In this document: positions 42,565-54,689 of the stretch, piece by piece | Layout: every line of letters begins with the position of its first letter | Position numbering within the stretch: the stretch's first letter is position 1 | NCBI GenBank assembly: GCA_036250225.1 | Contig: JAPZLL010000026.1 | Coordinates: 62,001-126,000, forward strand | DNA: 64,000 bases | Direction of reading: 5' to 3' | DNA from: Cercophora sp. LCS_1 | Taxonomy: Eukaryota > Ascomycota > Sordariomycetes > Sordariales > Lasiosphaeriaceae | Program-made: the position numbers and the translations under genes | Notes under the pieces: model-generated | Database searches by the model: none | Told to the model about the DNA's origin: nothing | The model's input: the letters and a program-made list of their open reading frames with translations, nothing else

Positions 42565-45500
42565 TTAACCCAGAAACTCAGCAAACTGGGCAAACTCGGC
42601 GTCGTTCACCATGGCGTCCAGTTCCTCAGGAAACGTCCCCATCATCAACTCGACACCGCCATCCTCCCGCAGCGGATAAATCCACAGTCCCCTAAAGATG
42701 CAATTCAGCCATTCCATCTGGATCCTCACGGCGTCGGGCGCTCCGAACACGCCAGCGCCAAAGGGGCCCATATCGCTGACTTGAAAGAGCAGCAAGTTGT
42801 TGAAGAACATGTGCCAGCCGTCCTGGACGCCCTGGCCGACGAAGGCTGCCGAGTGGTTTCCCGGGCTGTTGTCTGGAATTAAGTGCAACAGACTGAAGGC
42901 GTCGTGGATGAGCTCTTGGTTGACCCGATTGCGCCCCTCGCAGCAGACTTGGGCAACTTTGTGGAGGGCTATCTGGGAAGAGCAGAGCTCTGAGACGGAC
43001 ATGTGCTCGCGGTTCATGATGACGCAGTTGCCCATGTAGGTTGGCGGGAGGTGCGAACTAAAGTAGGGCCGCGCGTCGGTGGGCATCTCGATGATAGCCG
43101 CGTCATCGGGGGACCAGAGCTCTGGACGGCGACGCGCCCGGACGGCGGCGCGCCAGAAGAAGGCCTGCAGCACGTCGCTGAGCGACAGCCGCCCCTTGCC
43201 CACAATGTCCTGGTCCTCGGCCTCGGTCCGCTCTACGCTCTTCCGGAGTCTCACCACGTTCTCGGCCGAGATGAGGAAGGTCGACGTCGTCATCTTGCGA
43301 CCGTCCGTCCGCGCCTTGGGCGGCCAGTCCTTGGTGATCGGGAGCCGAGGCGGCTCGGGCAACACTGGGTCCCTGGGTGCAACAGACGAAGAGGCCGCCT
43401 TCCTCTTGCGCTTGAGGACATGTCCGCTGGCCGCGGCCGCCATCTCCTTCTGCCTCATGACCGGATCTGCAAAGGGCAAGAACCCCCAAACCCGCGGGTC
43501 GACCTCATCCGCCGGCTTGGCGAAGCCCTCCAGCTCGTGCAGGATGGACAGCATGTCACGGTTGAGGCTCTCTGGGTGCAGCCACTCGCACGTCGCAGAC
43601 TCGTCGCCCTGGACGAACCGGCAGCACTCTGCCCAGACCCTGACGGCGATCAAGGCGCCGACGCCGTCAAACGAGTGGTGAAGAGCGTTAAAGGCCAGTA
43701 CGCAGCCGCCCTCGACAAAGTTGGCCTGGGCGAAGAGCACGTCGGCGGGCAAGTCGGCCATGGTGGGACACGCAGCGAGGAGCTCGTCGCGGTACGTCGA
43801 CGTCAAGAATCCAGACGCGCGCTGCTCGGCGTAGGATGGCAGGACCGACGAGAGATCACGGAAGCGCGGCTGTCTTGGCGCGTCAGTGAACTCGGTGCCC
43901 AAGGCCGTCGAGGGGAGGGGAGGCATCGTGATGCGGAGGTCTCCCTTCTTGTACCCGATCTCGTGTTCCGAACAGGGGATGATACGGCCCCCGAGATCCG
44001 GCACCAGCTCCATGGCGCGAACTAGACCCCGTTGGAGCACTTTGTACGCCTCGGCAAACGAGACGCCTGGAAGGAGGGGCAACAAGAAGTAAAACCCGTC
44101 GTAGATATTCCCGCCGAGCAGGTCCATCGGGCCCAGCTTAGCGGACTGACGAGCCTTGTGCCGGTTCATCAGCTGGCTGATCTTGGCCGCCTGCGGATCT
44201 TGGAGCTGCTGCGCCGTCGACGACGAGGTAATGCCGCTTGCTGTTGTTGTCGCCGCTCTGCGCTCGGCAGTCAACCGGACGACAGTTGCGGCCATCTTCT
44301 CAACCGTCGGGCCAGCATAAAAGCTTCTCGGCACAAGCCTTCCCTTCAGATCGGTGGCCGCCCCAACCGCCTTGACGGCGCGGAACACGACCAGCGAGTC
44401 GAACCCAAGGGTGAATAGGTCAGTGTCGGCTGGTGCATCTTTGACCGCTGGCACGATCGAGGCGAGTATATGCCGAACCGCGCGCGTGGTCGAGTCCAAG
44501 GAGGCTGTGTCGATGGCCGGGAGCCCCAGCGCCGCAACGTCGTCGGTGCCATCCTCTGCACGCGACTGGTAGAAGCGGTCGATGTAGTCTGCGTACAGCA
44601 CCATTGTGGCCCGACGCTTGATGGTGCGCTTGTCGGTCCGGATGAACGGCTTCCCCGGCTCGGAAAAGGCGATATAGTCCCGGTGCAGCTGGTTCTTGTG
44701 CAGGGAGAGGGCGTTGGCCCTCTCGACCACGGCCCAGATGCTGTTGAAGAGTTCGTCGTTGTCGTCCCTTTTGATGTTTGGGTCTTTCAGCTCGATGAGC
44801 AGGCCGGCTTGGAGCTTGCCCGATCCGATCTGTTGCACGATATATATCAGCATCATGCGTTTCATTGCTGACTTCTAAAGGTCTTCTGCGTGTGGGTGGG
44901 CTTACCATGAGACAGCCGTCGATGGCCGGGTGGGCTGTGACGAGGGCCTCGGTATCCAGGGGCGAGATCTTGTATCCGTTGGAGAGGACCACAACGTCGT
45001 CGCTGCGGCCGTGATAGGCCCAGAACCCCGGCTTGGTCGGGTGCTGAACGTACAGGTCCTTGAAATTGAAACTCGTCTGATCTGGAAAGGTTTGAAAGAG
45101 GCCTTGGAACAGATCCGCGTGCTCGTTGCGGTGAATCCACTGCTCGTAGAGACCGGGCTCAACCTCCTTGAAGTCGAAACCGGACCAGGGGTGGAAGGCA
45201 AACCAGTGCCAATCTTGTCTGTCGACCCACAGGTTGCCGATGAACAAGCCTTCGGACGTGCCGGTAAGGTTCAAGACGCGAACGAACTCGTTCACTTTGG
45301 AGACCAGAGCTGGGCTCACAGGTCCTCCCGATGCACAGATGAACTTGGACCGGCTCAGCTTTGGCAAGATGTCGGGCGCTTCGCCAAGCTCGTCGGCGAG
45401 TGAAGGAATCATGCTCCAGATGTCGATCTTGGCGTGTTCCGCCAGGGACGAGATGAGCTCCAGATTTGGTATAACGTCCCGCGGCCCGAGCACGCAGTGC

Positions 45501-46757
45501 AGCCCGAACAACGGCGGGATAACCATGTCCATCAAAATTCCGGCTCCCTCCAACACACAATGTCAGCAAACCAACCATAGCGACTCGGCTCGACTCGACT
45601 CGGCTCTGTCAGACGTAGTTGGTTGGGGACAAAAAAAACTTACATGGCTCATCGGGAACGACGAGTATATCGTGTCGCCCTCATCCCACCCTTTTGTCCA
45701 GGGCTCCATGCCCTCATGGGGAGGCAGCAGCCGGACGGCGTCCATGGTGCCAATCAGCCCGTGGGACCACGCGAGGGGCTTCGGCAGGCCGGTTGAGCCC
45801 GAGGTGTGCAGCAAGCAGAACGGGTCGTTGACCGCATCTTCCCAGAGCTTCGTGTACGGGAAAGGCTCCACTGTTTCTGTCTCTCTCCCGGCGTCTTCTT
45901 CGGGAAGAAGCTCACTCAGCGCGGGCAGATCAATGAGGTACATGGGGCGTTGCTGCAGGATATCATGCACGAGCAGCGGTGGATTTTCGCCCGCAGGGTT
46001 AACCCAGATGGTGCAGTTTGCCGCCTCGAGAACGCCCACAGCGCCCTCGATGCTGTTCTTTGGGGAGAGGAACAAGGCCTGTGGGGGATGATAGGTATGG
46101 GTTAGACGTGCAACAACACAGCCATGGGGAGGCACCTTGATTGTGAGGAGGAGGAGGAGGAGGAGGAGGAGGAGGAGGAAGAGGAGGGACGGACAGTGCA
46201 GTGGGCTTTGATACAGGCGTATGTCAACAAGATCTGTCGCAGATCATCTAGATGCAGGTGGGTGTCGTCAGTCAAGCGGCTCACGATTCATTCCCCTGGC
46301 CTTTGGTAGAAGAAAGAAACAAAAACTCACGAGGCCCGATATAACCCACGGCACGGATCTCGGGATGCTCTCCCAACTCCCGGCGAAGCAGCCAGGCCGT
46401 CTTGTCGACTGCGTTCGTAAAGGCACGGGCAGATACGTCGTGGAAGCCCTGGGACACGTCCGAGGACTTGGCCACCGAGTAAACGATGCGACCGGGGTCG
46501 GCAGAGGCGAGGTCGTCCAGAATCTGGGGAATCAGTCTGTTCCCGTAGGATGCTGGCTTTGCGATGCCGTTCCCATTAGGCGCCGAATTTGTGATGCCGT
46601 TTCCGTTGGGTACTGGCTTTGCGATGCCGTTCCCGTAAGGCACCGGCTCTACGATGTCGTCCCCATTGGGCGCCGACTTTGTGATGCCGTTTCCGTTGGG
46701 TACTGGCTCTGCGACGCCGTTCCCGTAGGGTGCCGGGTCTACCGTGACAACAGCCAT
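42565..46757 (-). CDS. NRPS-like adenylation-thiolation-BAHD acyltransferase protein
   Basis: 1273 aa; exons 46331-46757, 46195-46247, 45644-46078, 44906-45547 and 42565-44829, all with GT-AG introns. Residues about 5-75 are seven 10-residue repeats around PNGNGI. The adenylation domain follows: LLHTSGSTGLPKPL (A3), GTSEGLF (A5), YHGRSDDVVVLSNGYKISP (A7-A8) and GKPFIRTDKRTIKR (A10). The carrier domain has LGFDSL (phosphopantetheine Ser near 664). The C-terminal part is BAHD/trichothecene-acetyltransferase-like with the catalytic HHSFDG near 903; the late DFGWG motif is degenerate (DMGPFGAG). No condensation, reductase or thioesterase domain. It probably activates the isocyanide acid and passes it to an alcohol or amine. 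The order matches the C-terminal part of A. fumigatus CrmA. Confidence 0.92.
46145..46187. repeat. (GGA)n microsatellite in an intron of the NRPS-like gene
   Basis: Near-perfect GAG/GGA trinucleotide run of about 43 bp inside intron 46079-46194; on the coding strand it is a TCC polypyrimidine tract. Confidence 0.9.
46531..46740. repeat. 30-bp coding minisatellite with 90-bp higher-order period
   Basis: Seven 30-bp units encoding variants of P-x-P-N-G-N-G-I-x-x near the N-terminus of the NRPS-like protein. Units at 46588-46617 and 46678-46707 are identical and lie exactly 90 bp apart, so the array grew in three-unit blocks. Confidence 0.9.
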
Positions 46758-47885
46758 GGCTGCCAGTATGACCAGGGCGTGGATGAGGAAAAATGAAGCT
46801 CCCGAGTTATGGCAAGATGAACCACAATGACAAAAGAACGTCCAAGTTAGAGAAAAAAAAGTAGAGCATCAGAGCTGCGAAGCTCGAGCGCGGTACGTGC
46901 CCACGTTTTAAATAGGTATACATTTTGTGCGTATGTTAGGGACTCAAACACCCACATGATAGTGCAGATCCGGGGGTCACGTCGGTGCAGTGGGCGGCAA
47001 TAGGTATTGTCCAATACAATACCACGCTAACCCGAAAGCCGTAAGGTGATTGCCCCCACTGCCCGTAGGTGCGTCTTTGGCCACCTGCATGAGCTGAGTC
47101 CCGAAAAAGAAGACCACCTAGCTCTTGGTTGGTGACCGAGGACCAGGACGATTGCCTACCTAGGCTGGTTGACCCCGCTGACGGGTCCGATCCCCCGGGA
47201 CACTAGGATGACTTCCGCTTTCAGCCCGGGCAGTAAAGGTTTCAGCTAACAGGGGGGGCTGGGAGGGGTACGCACTAAGTTAAAGGTAGGGAAGGGAGGC
47301 GGGACCAGCCGCTCGTCAAATTGTTTCCGAAAGTGCCCCACACGCCCACACACACTGGACGCGCCTCCGAGCACTTGGGCGTCAGCAAAACACGTAGAAA
47401 CCGGTTACCTTATTCAGCAATTGATGCAGCAAAGCGTGCGCGGAATTTCGCGCTCGTTGGTGCCCCCAACCAACAGCCGACGAACCATGGTAACTCTTGC
47501 TCGGGCCTTGGCAGATGGAATGCCTGGCCCACTCGCTGGGTGGCCCACACCCTGAAAAATCCCACCCTTCGTGATTCACCGCTTGCGAGGGTTAGGGTTC
47601 CCCTGAGCCCTGTCAACAAACACCCTTGCGAATTCACGGAGTTCCCAAGCCTCCATGTTCGATTTGGACAAAACATACGTTACTATCTGGCGGGTTCCGT
47701 ACTCCGGCCTTGTTGCATAAACATCTAGCACTACCGACTGCTTTTTTTTTTTCATCCCCCACGAGAGACAAGGACGGTTTCGAGTTGTGGGGGCGCCCGG
47801 AAAACATGGATGCGAACCAAGCCGGAAGCTGCTACCTATACAGTACTTGAAGGTTCCCTGTGATTTCCCCAGTCCCCCTCGCTCC
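46758..47885. other. Promoter region of the NRPS-like gene and P450 3' flank
   Basis: 1.1 kb with no convincing gene. Short GC-rich open frames look like chance. Confidence 0.5.
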
Positions 47886-49897
47886 TTAGCGTCTGAAAAA
47901 GCGCAGATTGAACTGGGGTGGCGTCAACATGAAGTGTTCGGTGCCTGCGGACGCCCTCACGTTGGCCTGCTCCTGGGTCTCGCCCGGATTGGCCACAACC
48001 TCCCAGCGGAAGTTGAGAATCATGTGGGCCAGGAAGCACACCATGGTTACCTCGGCATAACGCTTGCCAATGCACTGACGCGAGCCGGTCGAGTAGGCAA
48101 CAAAGTCCGGGGTCACGAGCTGCGTGGGCCGATTGGTCAGTGCCTGTGTGCTTTGGTATTTCGATTTCGTCTGGACAGAGAGGGAGAAAACGTACTGTCA
48201 CCTTCTTCTCGCCATTCGCGTCTTCAGTCTCGCCAATATGGCGTGCCGGGTTGTATGTTTCCGGGTCCTCCCACCTGAACGGATTGTACCCGAACGCCGC
48301 CAGGTCGAGGTGCACGCGTGTGCCCGCGGGAATGGCAACCGTGTGTTGGTGAACCTTGGTCCCGGCCGGGTTGACGCCGTCACCCTCCCACGTCGTGTAG
48401 TTGAGTGTGGTGTCACGGGAGGCTACGCGCGTCAGCTGCATGGCCAAGTCGCGCAGGCGGAGTGTTTCGACGGTGGAGGCAAGCACGAGAGGGAAGTTGG
48501 GCCATTCCTTGTAGGCGATCAACTGCAGTGGCTTCGAGTCGTCCACGCTTTCGGCGTCCGCGGGGAGTACATTCGCCTTGCTGACCTCCGCATAGAGATT
48601 TTCTTGCCACTCGGGGTTGCTGGCGAGGAGAGCCATGGCGAAAGCCAGGGCGTGCGAGGATGTTTCGTGACCGCCTCTGCGTTATTGTTACCCATGCGTC
48701 AGCGTAATGCAACGGTGAAGCGTGTCATGTGGAACTTACATCAAGAAAGCGAAGATATTTCCCTGGACCTCCTTGTCCGATAGCCCAACATCGGGTGCCA
48801 CGTATCCTTTCTCGGCCCTCTCTTCTATCTCTACGTCGTTCTGGGAATCGACTAGCGCACCGATAAGGTTCCTGTACTTCCTCGGCCGGCCCTGACCCTC
48901 AGCCTCCTTCTTCGCCTCTTCGTTTCTCTGCCTAGTTTCGTTCTGCGCAGCCTTGATGTGGGCAATGAGGGATCGCCTCGCCCGGCCAGCGTGACGCAAG
49001 TACGATAAGGGGCTCCACTCCATGGACCACAGCGGTAGCAGGGTCTGCGCGAATGTCGTGTCCCACACCGTGTGCAGCGTCTCGGCGAATGGCATCGATT
49101 CATTCTTCTTGCCGTGGCAGCAGTCCGACGATTTGGAGCTGGCCGAGTCCCAGGGTATCTCGATGCCAAACCACGAGCCGCCGATGGCGCCAAGCATCAC
49201 TTTTAACATGGTCCCTTTCATATCTGGTATAATGGGAGCGGCGTTAGAGCTTGGTGCCGTCGGGTAGACGCCCTTTTCGCGGAGCATGTTCCGCCACATA
49301 TTGCGCATGCTGCGCCACCCGCTCTCCATAAGCTCGGCGTTAAATACTGACTTGATGACGCGCTTGTGTCTATCATGCTCTGCGCCGTTCTGGGTCGAGA
49401 CGATCTGCAGCCCAAAGGTGTTGAGCATGCGGTAGCGGAGCTTTTCAACCGGCTTGAGGAAGATGTCGCCGTGGCGGCCGATTTCGCGCAAGACTTTGGG
49501 CGATCCGAAGAGGTAGGAGACGCGATTCGGCGACGACTAGCAATGGGATTCCACTCACGTTAGTACCTGACATGGAGGTGTTCTTTCTGCCTGGAACAGG
49601 GGGTTAGTGCGGGCGGAAAACGTCACTCACGGCCTCGGTCAAGACGATCATGTCGGAGCGTGCATTGGCGAATTTTTCAAAAGGCTTCTTCAGGGTGAAC
49701 TTCTCCATGGGCAACAGAACAGGGACGCGAGGATACCATGACCGCACGAACGACTCGAAAACCACAATGCCGCTGTGGATGGCGGGGAAGCCGCTGCGGC
49801 GGACCTTGAGGACAGTGCGCGCATATGACACGAACCAGCGGAGCAGGAGGGTGAAGGGAAGGCTGATGACGCCGATGAGTAAGAGAGAGGACGCCAT
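47886..49897 (-). CDS. Cytochrome P450 monooxygenase
   Basis: 592 aa in four exons: 49631-49897, 48740-49536, 48196-48676 and 47886-48119. The start ATG 49897 gives a hydrophobic ER anchor (MASSLLLIGVISLPFTLLLRW). P450 marks: I-helix oxygen-binding IGGHETSSHA, restored across an intron; K-helix ETLRLR; PERF-like YNPFRWEDPETYNPARH; haem loop YSTGSRQCIGKRYAEVT with the ligand Cys. It is longer than the usual 500-530 aa because of charged insertions near residues 200-300 (SSKSSDCCHGKKNES, RQRNEEAKKEAEGQG). Same strand as the isocyanide genes, so probably oxidises the cluster product. The first intron (49537-49630) could hide a 24-nt microexon. Confidence 0.9.
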
Positions 49898-51739
49898 GGT
49901 GAAGATTGAGGTTTATAGCAGTGACGGTGGACGGTGACGGTGGATTGTGGGCAGTGGTCGACCCCTCCGTCTTGGCAGGGGGATTTATCTGGGCCTGACA
50001 AAAATGCCCAGGGCTACTCGATCTACTTTCTACTTTGAAGTGCGGTTGACTGCTATTACTAGGCATCAGAAACGAGGCAGGGGAACCGGCCTTATCCGGT
50101 TTGAATCCGGGGACCATGTGTCGTTGTCGTGGTACGACTTGGACCCCGTAAATCAATATCTCCTGATGTGAAACGCTTAAATGCTTACTAGTGGGAGCCT
50201 AGATCGCGGAAGGCATCTGAAGAGAAAACGGCGGTCTGAATGCCCACCCCACCATGCGGTCGTGGTACATGATTTGAGCTGCCTCACCCACCCAAATCAA
50301 AGTAGCGTTGCAGAAATGATGCGCTTTTAATTGCATAGCGCCAAGCCCATGCAAAGGGCCAACGCGGCTTGTTTCCGTGTATCTGCAGCACCTACGAGCT
50401 AAACTAAGCTCATGGGATTTTGTCGAATGCAGACCCTCACTGAGGTGCTATGCTTCTTCGTGGCCGTTAGCTGTCATGTCACTGGACAGGGCGGAAGTGG
50501 GGGCCAGAGCGATGAGGCGGAAGTGTGCCCAAAGCAGCAAGGTTCCATCGCAGCTGCAAGTCAGAATAAAGTGCAACACTGGATACGCGTCTGAATCCCA
50601 ATGCGACATGGAGACAGGTCTGACCGGCGCCGGCCCCAAAGGTGACCTTCATGTCGCGCACAGAACGAGCGGCCGCAATGCCCGCCGCTCTGCCGCCGCT
50701 AGGCAGCTGGCCGCGACCCTACCTGCACCTCCCGTCCCACGAAGACTGGCCAACACACCCCGTTACAGCGAGTCCGGTCTCCATATCAGCACCTTCCCCA
50801 CCGAAGCACACGATGTGCCGGGCAACGAGGACCAACCGGTAACCTGAATACCAATTAATTTACCGGTATAAATAAATTTTATACTAAAATACTATAGGCT
50901 TTAGATAGTGCCTATGGTGATGCCTTCTGGCGCCTTTTATGTGCGATTGGATGAGATAAGATAAGGAAGTAATCGCGTAACATTACATGACTATAGCTAC
51001 CCTGCTAGGCTGAGCCCCCCATGGTAATGGAGCCTTATCTAGTAGCTTATGAGCTATGTAAATCTTTTGTTTATACAGTTGTAGCTAGTTCCATAAACAT
51101 TTCTTTCTTCCACAAAATATTATACTACAAATATTTATAATATAAGCTATTTACAACTATTTTTTATATTCCTCCAATAAATAGTAATTTAATTATTATT
51201 TTTAGATAAAACTATATATATGTGTAGTATATAGGAAGAAAGCCAGAAACTGTAGCCGGCGAAAAAGATCTTTTACAACGAAAAACCCCTGCGTTAACCT
51301 GACGTCATTGGCGTTGTTTTGACTCGAACGCGGCCCCGGCTCCGGGAGAGAAAGCCACCATCTGCCGGCCACACTGTGCACAATCAAGGTCCCAGCGCGT
51401 AACCGAGAACCAAAGATCCGGCGCCGAAGGCCGAAACTCTACAAGAGTGACGCGAGGCCCTAATGTGTATTTATAAACGTCAACTAGTTCTAAACCATTG
51501 TTATACTCAGCGAAGCTGAATCTTCAATTGATTGTGTAGCTGTATACAAGGCTATGAGGCGTTGATGTTATAGCTTTTAGCGTGTCTACTTATATCCACC
51601 CCCTGAACGGTGTTTTGTATATTTGACTTTTTTGAATTGCTCAGAGACAGTCTTTTTCCTCCTATCTAATCCCGGAGTAGCTGTTCTACTCAGTCTGCAT
51701 AAACTCCGCGCGATTAATATAACAAAGCCGACTTAAGTT
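49898..51739. other. Spacer with AT-rich decayed segment
   Basis: P450 promoter (49898-about 50200), then no readable gene. From about 50850 to 51230 the sequence is strongly AT-rich, with long A/T runs typical of repeat-induced mutation or an old repeat. Confidence 0.6.
50084..50101. promoter_or_regulatory. Candidate Zn2Cys6 operator (CGG-N6-CCG)
   Basis: Perfect inverted repeat AACCGG-CCTTAT-CCGGTT about 190 bp upstream of the P450 start. Inverted CGG half-sites with a six-base spacer are bound by some Gal4-type (Zn2Cys6) factors. Assignment to the neighbouring regulator is inference. Confidence 0.4.
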
Positions 51740-53482
51740 TTAAGGAAATCCGCGAAAGGACAAGGAAACCAGAAGTTTGTTAGCTCTCCTCCGCAGCGCC
51801 TGAGCCAGCCTCTCGTGCCAAAGCCACGCGTTTGCGCTCACTGTGCCCTCAGTCATGGCGATGAGGTTGCCGAGCCTTTTCACACGGGACTTGATCAGGC
51901 TAATGACCAATTCTAGCTCGTCATCGTTGTCGATCTGCCAAGCACCCACCCGCGGCTGCAGGGCCTGGGGTGAGTGGGGCAGGGGTGGCGGATCTCGCTC
52001 TGGGCGTGATGCTGCCATGGCGTTGACGTCTGCGGCAGCGGCGCTTTGGGAACGGACCTCATTCGTGTCATCGGTTCTGCCGCAAACGAAACGCTCGACC
52101 GCCTCCAGGCTGGTCAGCATGCGATCGCACATGGTGATGATCAGCATGACAAAGTCCGGCCGGGACCAGCACGTGCCACACCCGAGGAGGGACTCGAAGC
52201 GGACGAGTATGGTCTTCTGGCGCTGCAGGATCGTTTGCTGGGCCATAAGAGGCGTTGTACCGGGTGTTGCCGAGCCTGATCCCGTGCCTGAACCTGACCC
52301 TGAACCTGACCATGACGAGGACGATCTAGGCGAGTATAGAGAGTCCGCCAACGCAGACTTGGGACTTGGTTCCGGCCACGGAATGCCGGCGGGATCACCC
52401 CAGACAAGCTGAACCTGCAAGGCCTCGTAGATGCTCACGGCTGTCATCATGCAGCAGCAGGACGAAGACGTAAAGGTGGAGGTGCCATCCAAGTCGGACG
52501 GTGTCGAGAAATAAGTCTCAGGCTGGGTCTCGGTCGTGCTTTTGTTGTCGTAGGCACTGGGAGTCATTGTCGTCGTGGGGGTGCGCGAGCCGTCCATCAA
52601 GAAGTCCATCTGGCCAACACCGAAATCAAACAGGCTGTTTGCCGACGGTGAAGTGTGGACGGATTTGCTGTCGTCATGCTTGTCTCTGTCTCCTCGAGCG
52701 GTTGATGTTTCAGCTGTGACACCACCGACAAGGCCTACCGCGACTTTCGCGGCAGTCATGGGCGTCGGGCCGGCCACACTCCCAAAGAAGTCCCCGGCTG
52801 CGGGATCGAGCTGCTGAAAGACGTCCGGAACCGGCCCAAGGAAATCCGGGAAGAGTGTGCCGTCGAAATAAAGTTGCTGTGCATCTTCTATGCCCGTCTC
52901 TGGTCCGGGTGTTGGGATGCCATCGTCCTGAAGCGAGGGATGCGAGACTGGTGCAACCCTTGCTTGGTCTGTAGGGGATGATGACGACGTCGTGGATACT
53001 GGCGATGATTGTCCCGTCGTCTGCGCTCGAGACCGGCGTTTGAGTATCCCCGTCTGGTTTGACTGCTGGTACTGGTTGACGACCATGTTGTTGTTGTTGT
53101 CGTTCCGGGGCTTTGAACCACCCTTAGCGACGCCGGACCCGCGTCGTCGAGGCCTCGAGACGACCGAGTACTCGCATTTTCGGTTCTTCGCAACACACAG
53201 CATACAGCCGTTTTCACCACTGATGCACTTGGACTGAACGCAACGCAACGTCAGTCAGGTTCATGGCTGTCAGACGAAAATGCCTTGACGGTGTGTCTAG
53301 AAAGACTCCGACTACCTACCTACATAGGCAACGACGAACTGGGATACTTTACCTACCTTTTGTGCGCGGCACCTCTCGCAGGCCGTCCGCATGGATGTCC
53401 TCTCCTTGTCAAAGGGCGGGACAATCTCGACGCTGAGAAGTCGGTCTCCATCGCCAAACGTTCGCCGTAGAGTACTAAACAT
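51740..53482 (-). CDS. Zn2Cys6 transcription factor, AflR-like, putative cluster regulator
   Basis: 539 aa in two exons (53357-53482 and 51740-53233), with a 123-nt intron. Splicing joins ACERCRAQK to SKCISGENGC, completing a perfect C-x2-C-x6-C-x6-C-x2-C-x6-C zinc cluster (Cys 35, 38, 45, 52, 55, 62), followed by a basic RPRRRGSG. The middle is Ser/Thr/Pro-rich. The C-terminal part (ILVRFESLLGCGTCWSRPDFV, then a helix with LTSLEAVERFVCGR) resembles AflR-type regulators of secondary-metabolite clusters. It is divergent from the terpene synthase across 1.2 kb and lies between P450 and terpene synthase, the usual place for a pathway-specific activator. Confidence 0.88.
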
Positions 53483-54689
53483 GATTTTTAATTAGATTTA
53501 AATTAAATCGATGGTGTGTCTCCCGTACAAAGCTATCTTAATGTGGGGAGCATGCGCTGGTAGGGTGAATCCATGTTGCCTACCAGTCGGCTGAATGTTC
53601 TTCCAGTTAATGTAATCCACCAAGAACAACATTGCTTACCACCCTCCTGTGCTTCGTACACACCTTGGCTTCGGTTGTTCGGTCTGTTTTTGGTCGTCTC
53701 AGAACCCGCACCGCTCATGCCCACACGTCAAAAGCCACACCGCGAGCTGACAGAAGCAATGATGGGCTGGTTCCAGATCATATTTACCCAAAACCGAGGC
53801 CAAGAAAGTCCAAGCAGCACGGGTCAAGTCCGACAAGGGCACAGCAAAGCGCAATAGGGCCAAAGCCCGCCCACGGCATAGCGAAGCCACTCCCGCACAA
53901 GGCGCTCAGGTTGGGCGATTGGGGTACACTATAGCACCCAACACGCTGTGCCTCCCCCCGGGATGCACTACTAGGTGCGGTAGCTAAGTTCAACCACCGT
54001 TGACGCGTGCTTGCGTCAAGGGTGGTGGTGCAATACGAGTGGCGCATTTCCCTTTCATGTCAAGACTACCTGCCCAAGTGCTCGAACTTTGGCTCAGAAC
54101 TGCGTGCCGTGGTAGTCTTGTGTTGGGGACCGCATCTAGGAAAGGAAAGCCAAGGCCACGGCGCGTTGGCCGCTCACGCCCTGAAATCGTTGCGGCCCCC
54201 TGAATTTTGTGGACCTCTTCTGCCAAGCACGCTGTACCACCAATATTTCGCTTGAGTAATAAGCCCTTAGGCTTGGCCTTACTCAGCGCTGAGTTGAGAG
54301 CACTGCGTCAGCCGTCCGGAAGAAGGTAGCATTGGCTTACCACCCTCCTGCGCTCCGTACGGCAATAGCATTTTGTCCGGGAATGGGACGGACCGGATCC
54401 AATGTGAAAGCAAAGGCCAGGGCGCGTCGGCGTCTTCCCAGCGGCTCGTTGCACATGGCCGCGGGTCCGTGTTTTGACGACGTCGCGGGTTCCTTCCCGT
54501 AGACGGCGTCCTTCCCTTTCCAGACTTCAGGGCTGAAAGTTGAAGATCTCATGACACAGGCCATGCTTCAAATGGAGGTAACAAAGACCTGCATGGTACG
54601 ATGTTTCCACACGTTGCGAAGTTGAAGAAGCATGATTTTGGTTGCTCATTCAATATACCACAATCAAAAACCTAACAAAGAGAGACATC
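53483..54689. other. Divergent promoter region of regulator and terpene synthase
   Basis: Contains a diverged direct repeat of about 30 bp, GCTTACCACCCTCCTGTGCT at about 53633 and GCTTACCACCCTCCTGCGCT at about 54336, and a fragment rich in short GC-palindromes. No gene seen. Confidence 0.5.

Noticed and set aside
49560..49590. 24-nt microexon in the first P450 intron
   Set aside because: Would leave a second intron of only about 30 nt, shorter than any other here; one 94-nt intron is simpler.
50097..50120. tRNA-like B box (GGTTTGAATCC)
   Set aside because: No matching A box, acceptor stem or anticodon arm could be folded around it.
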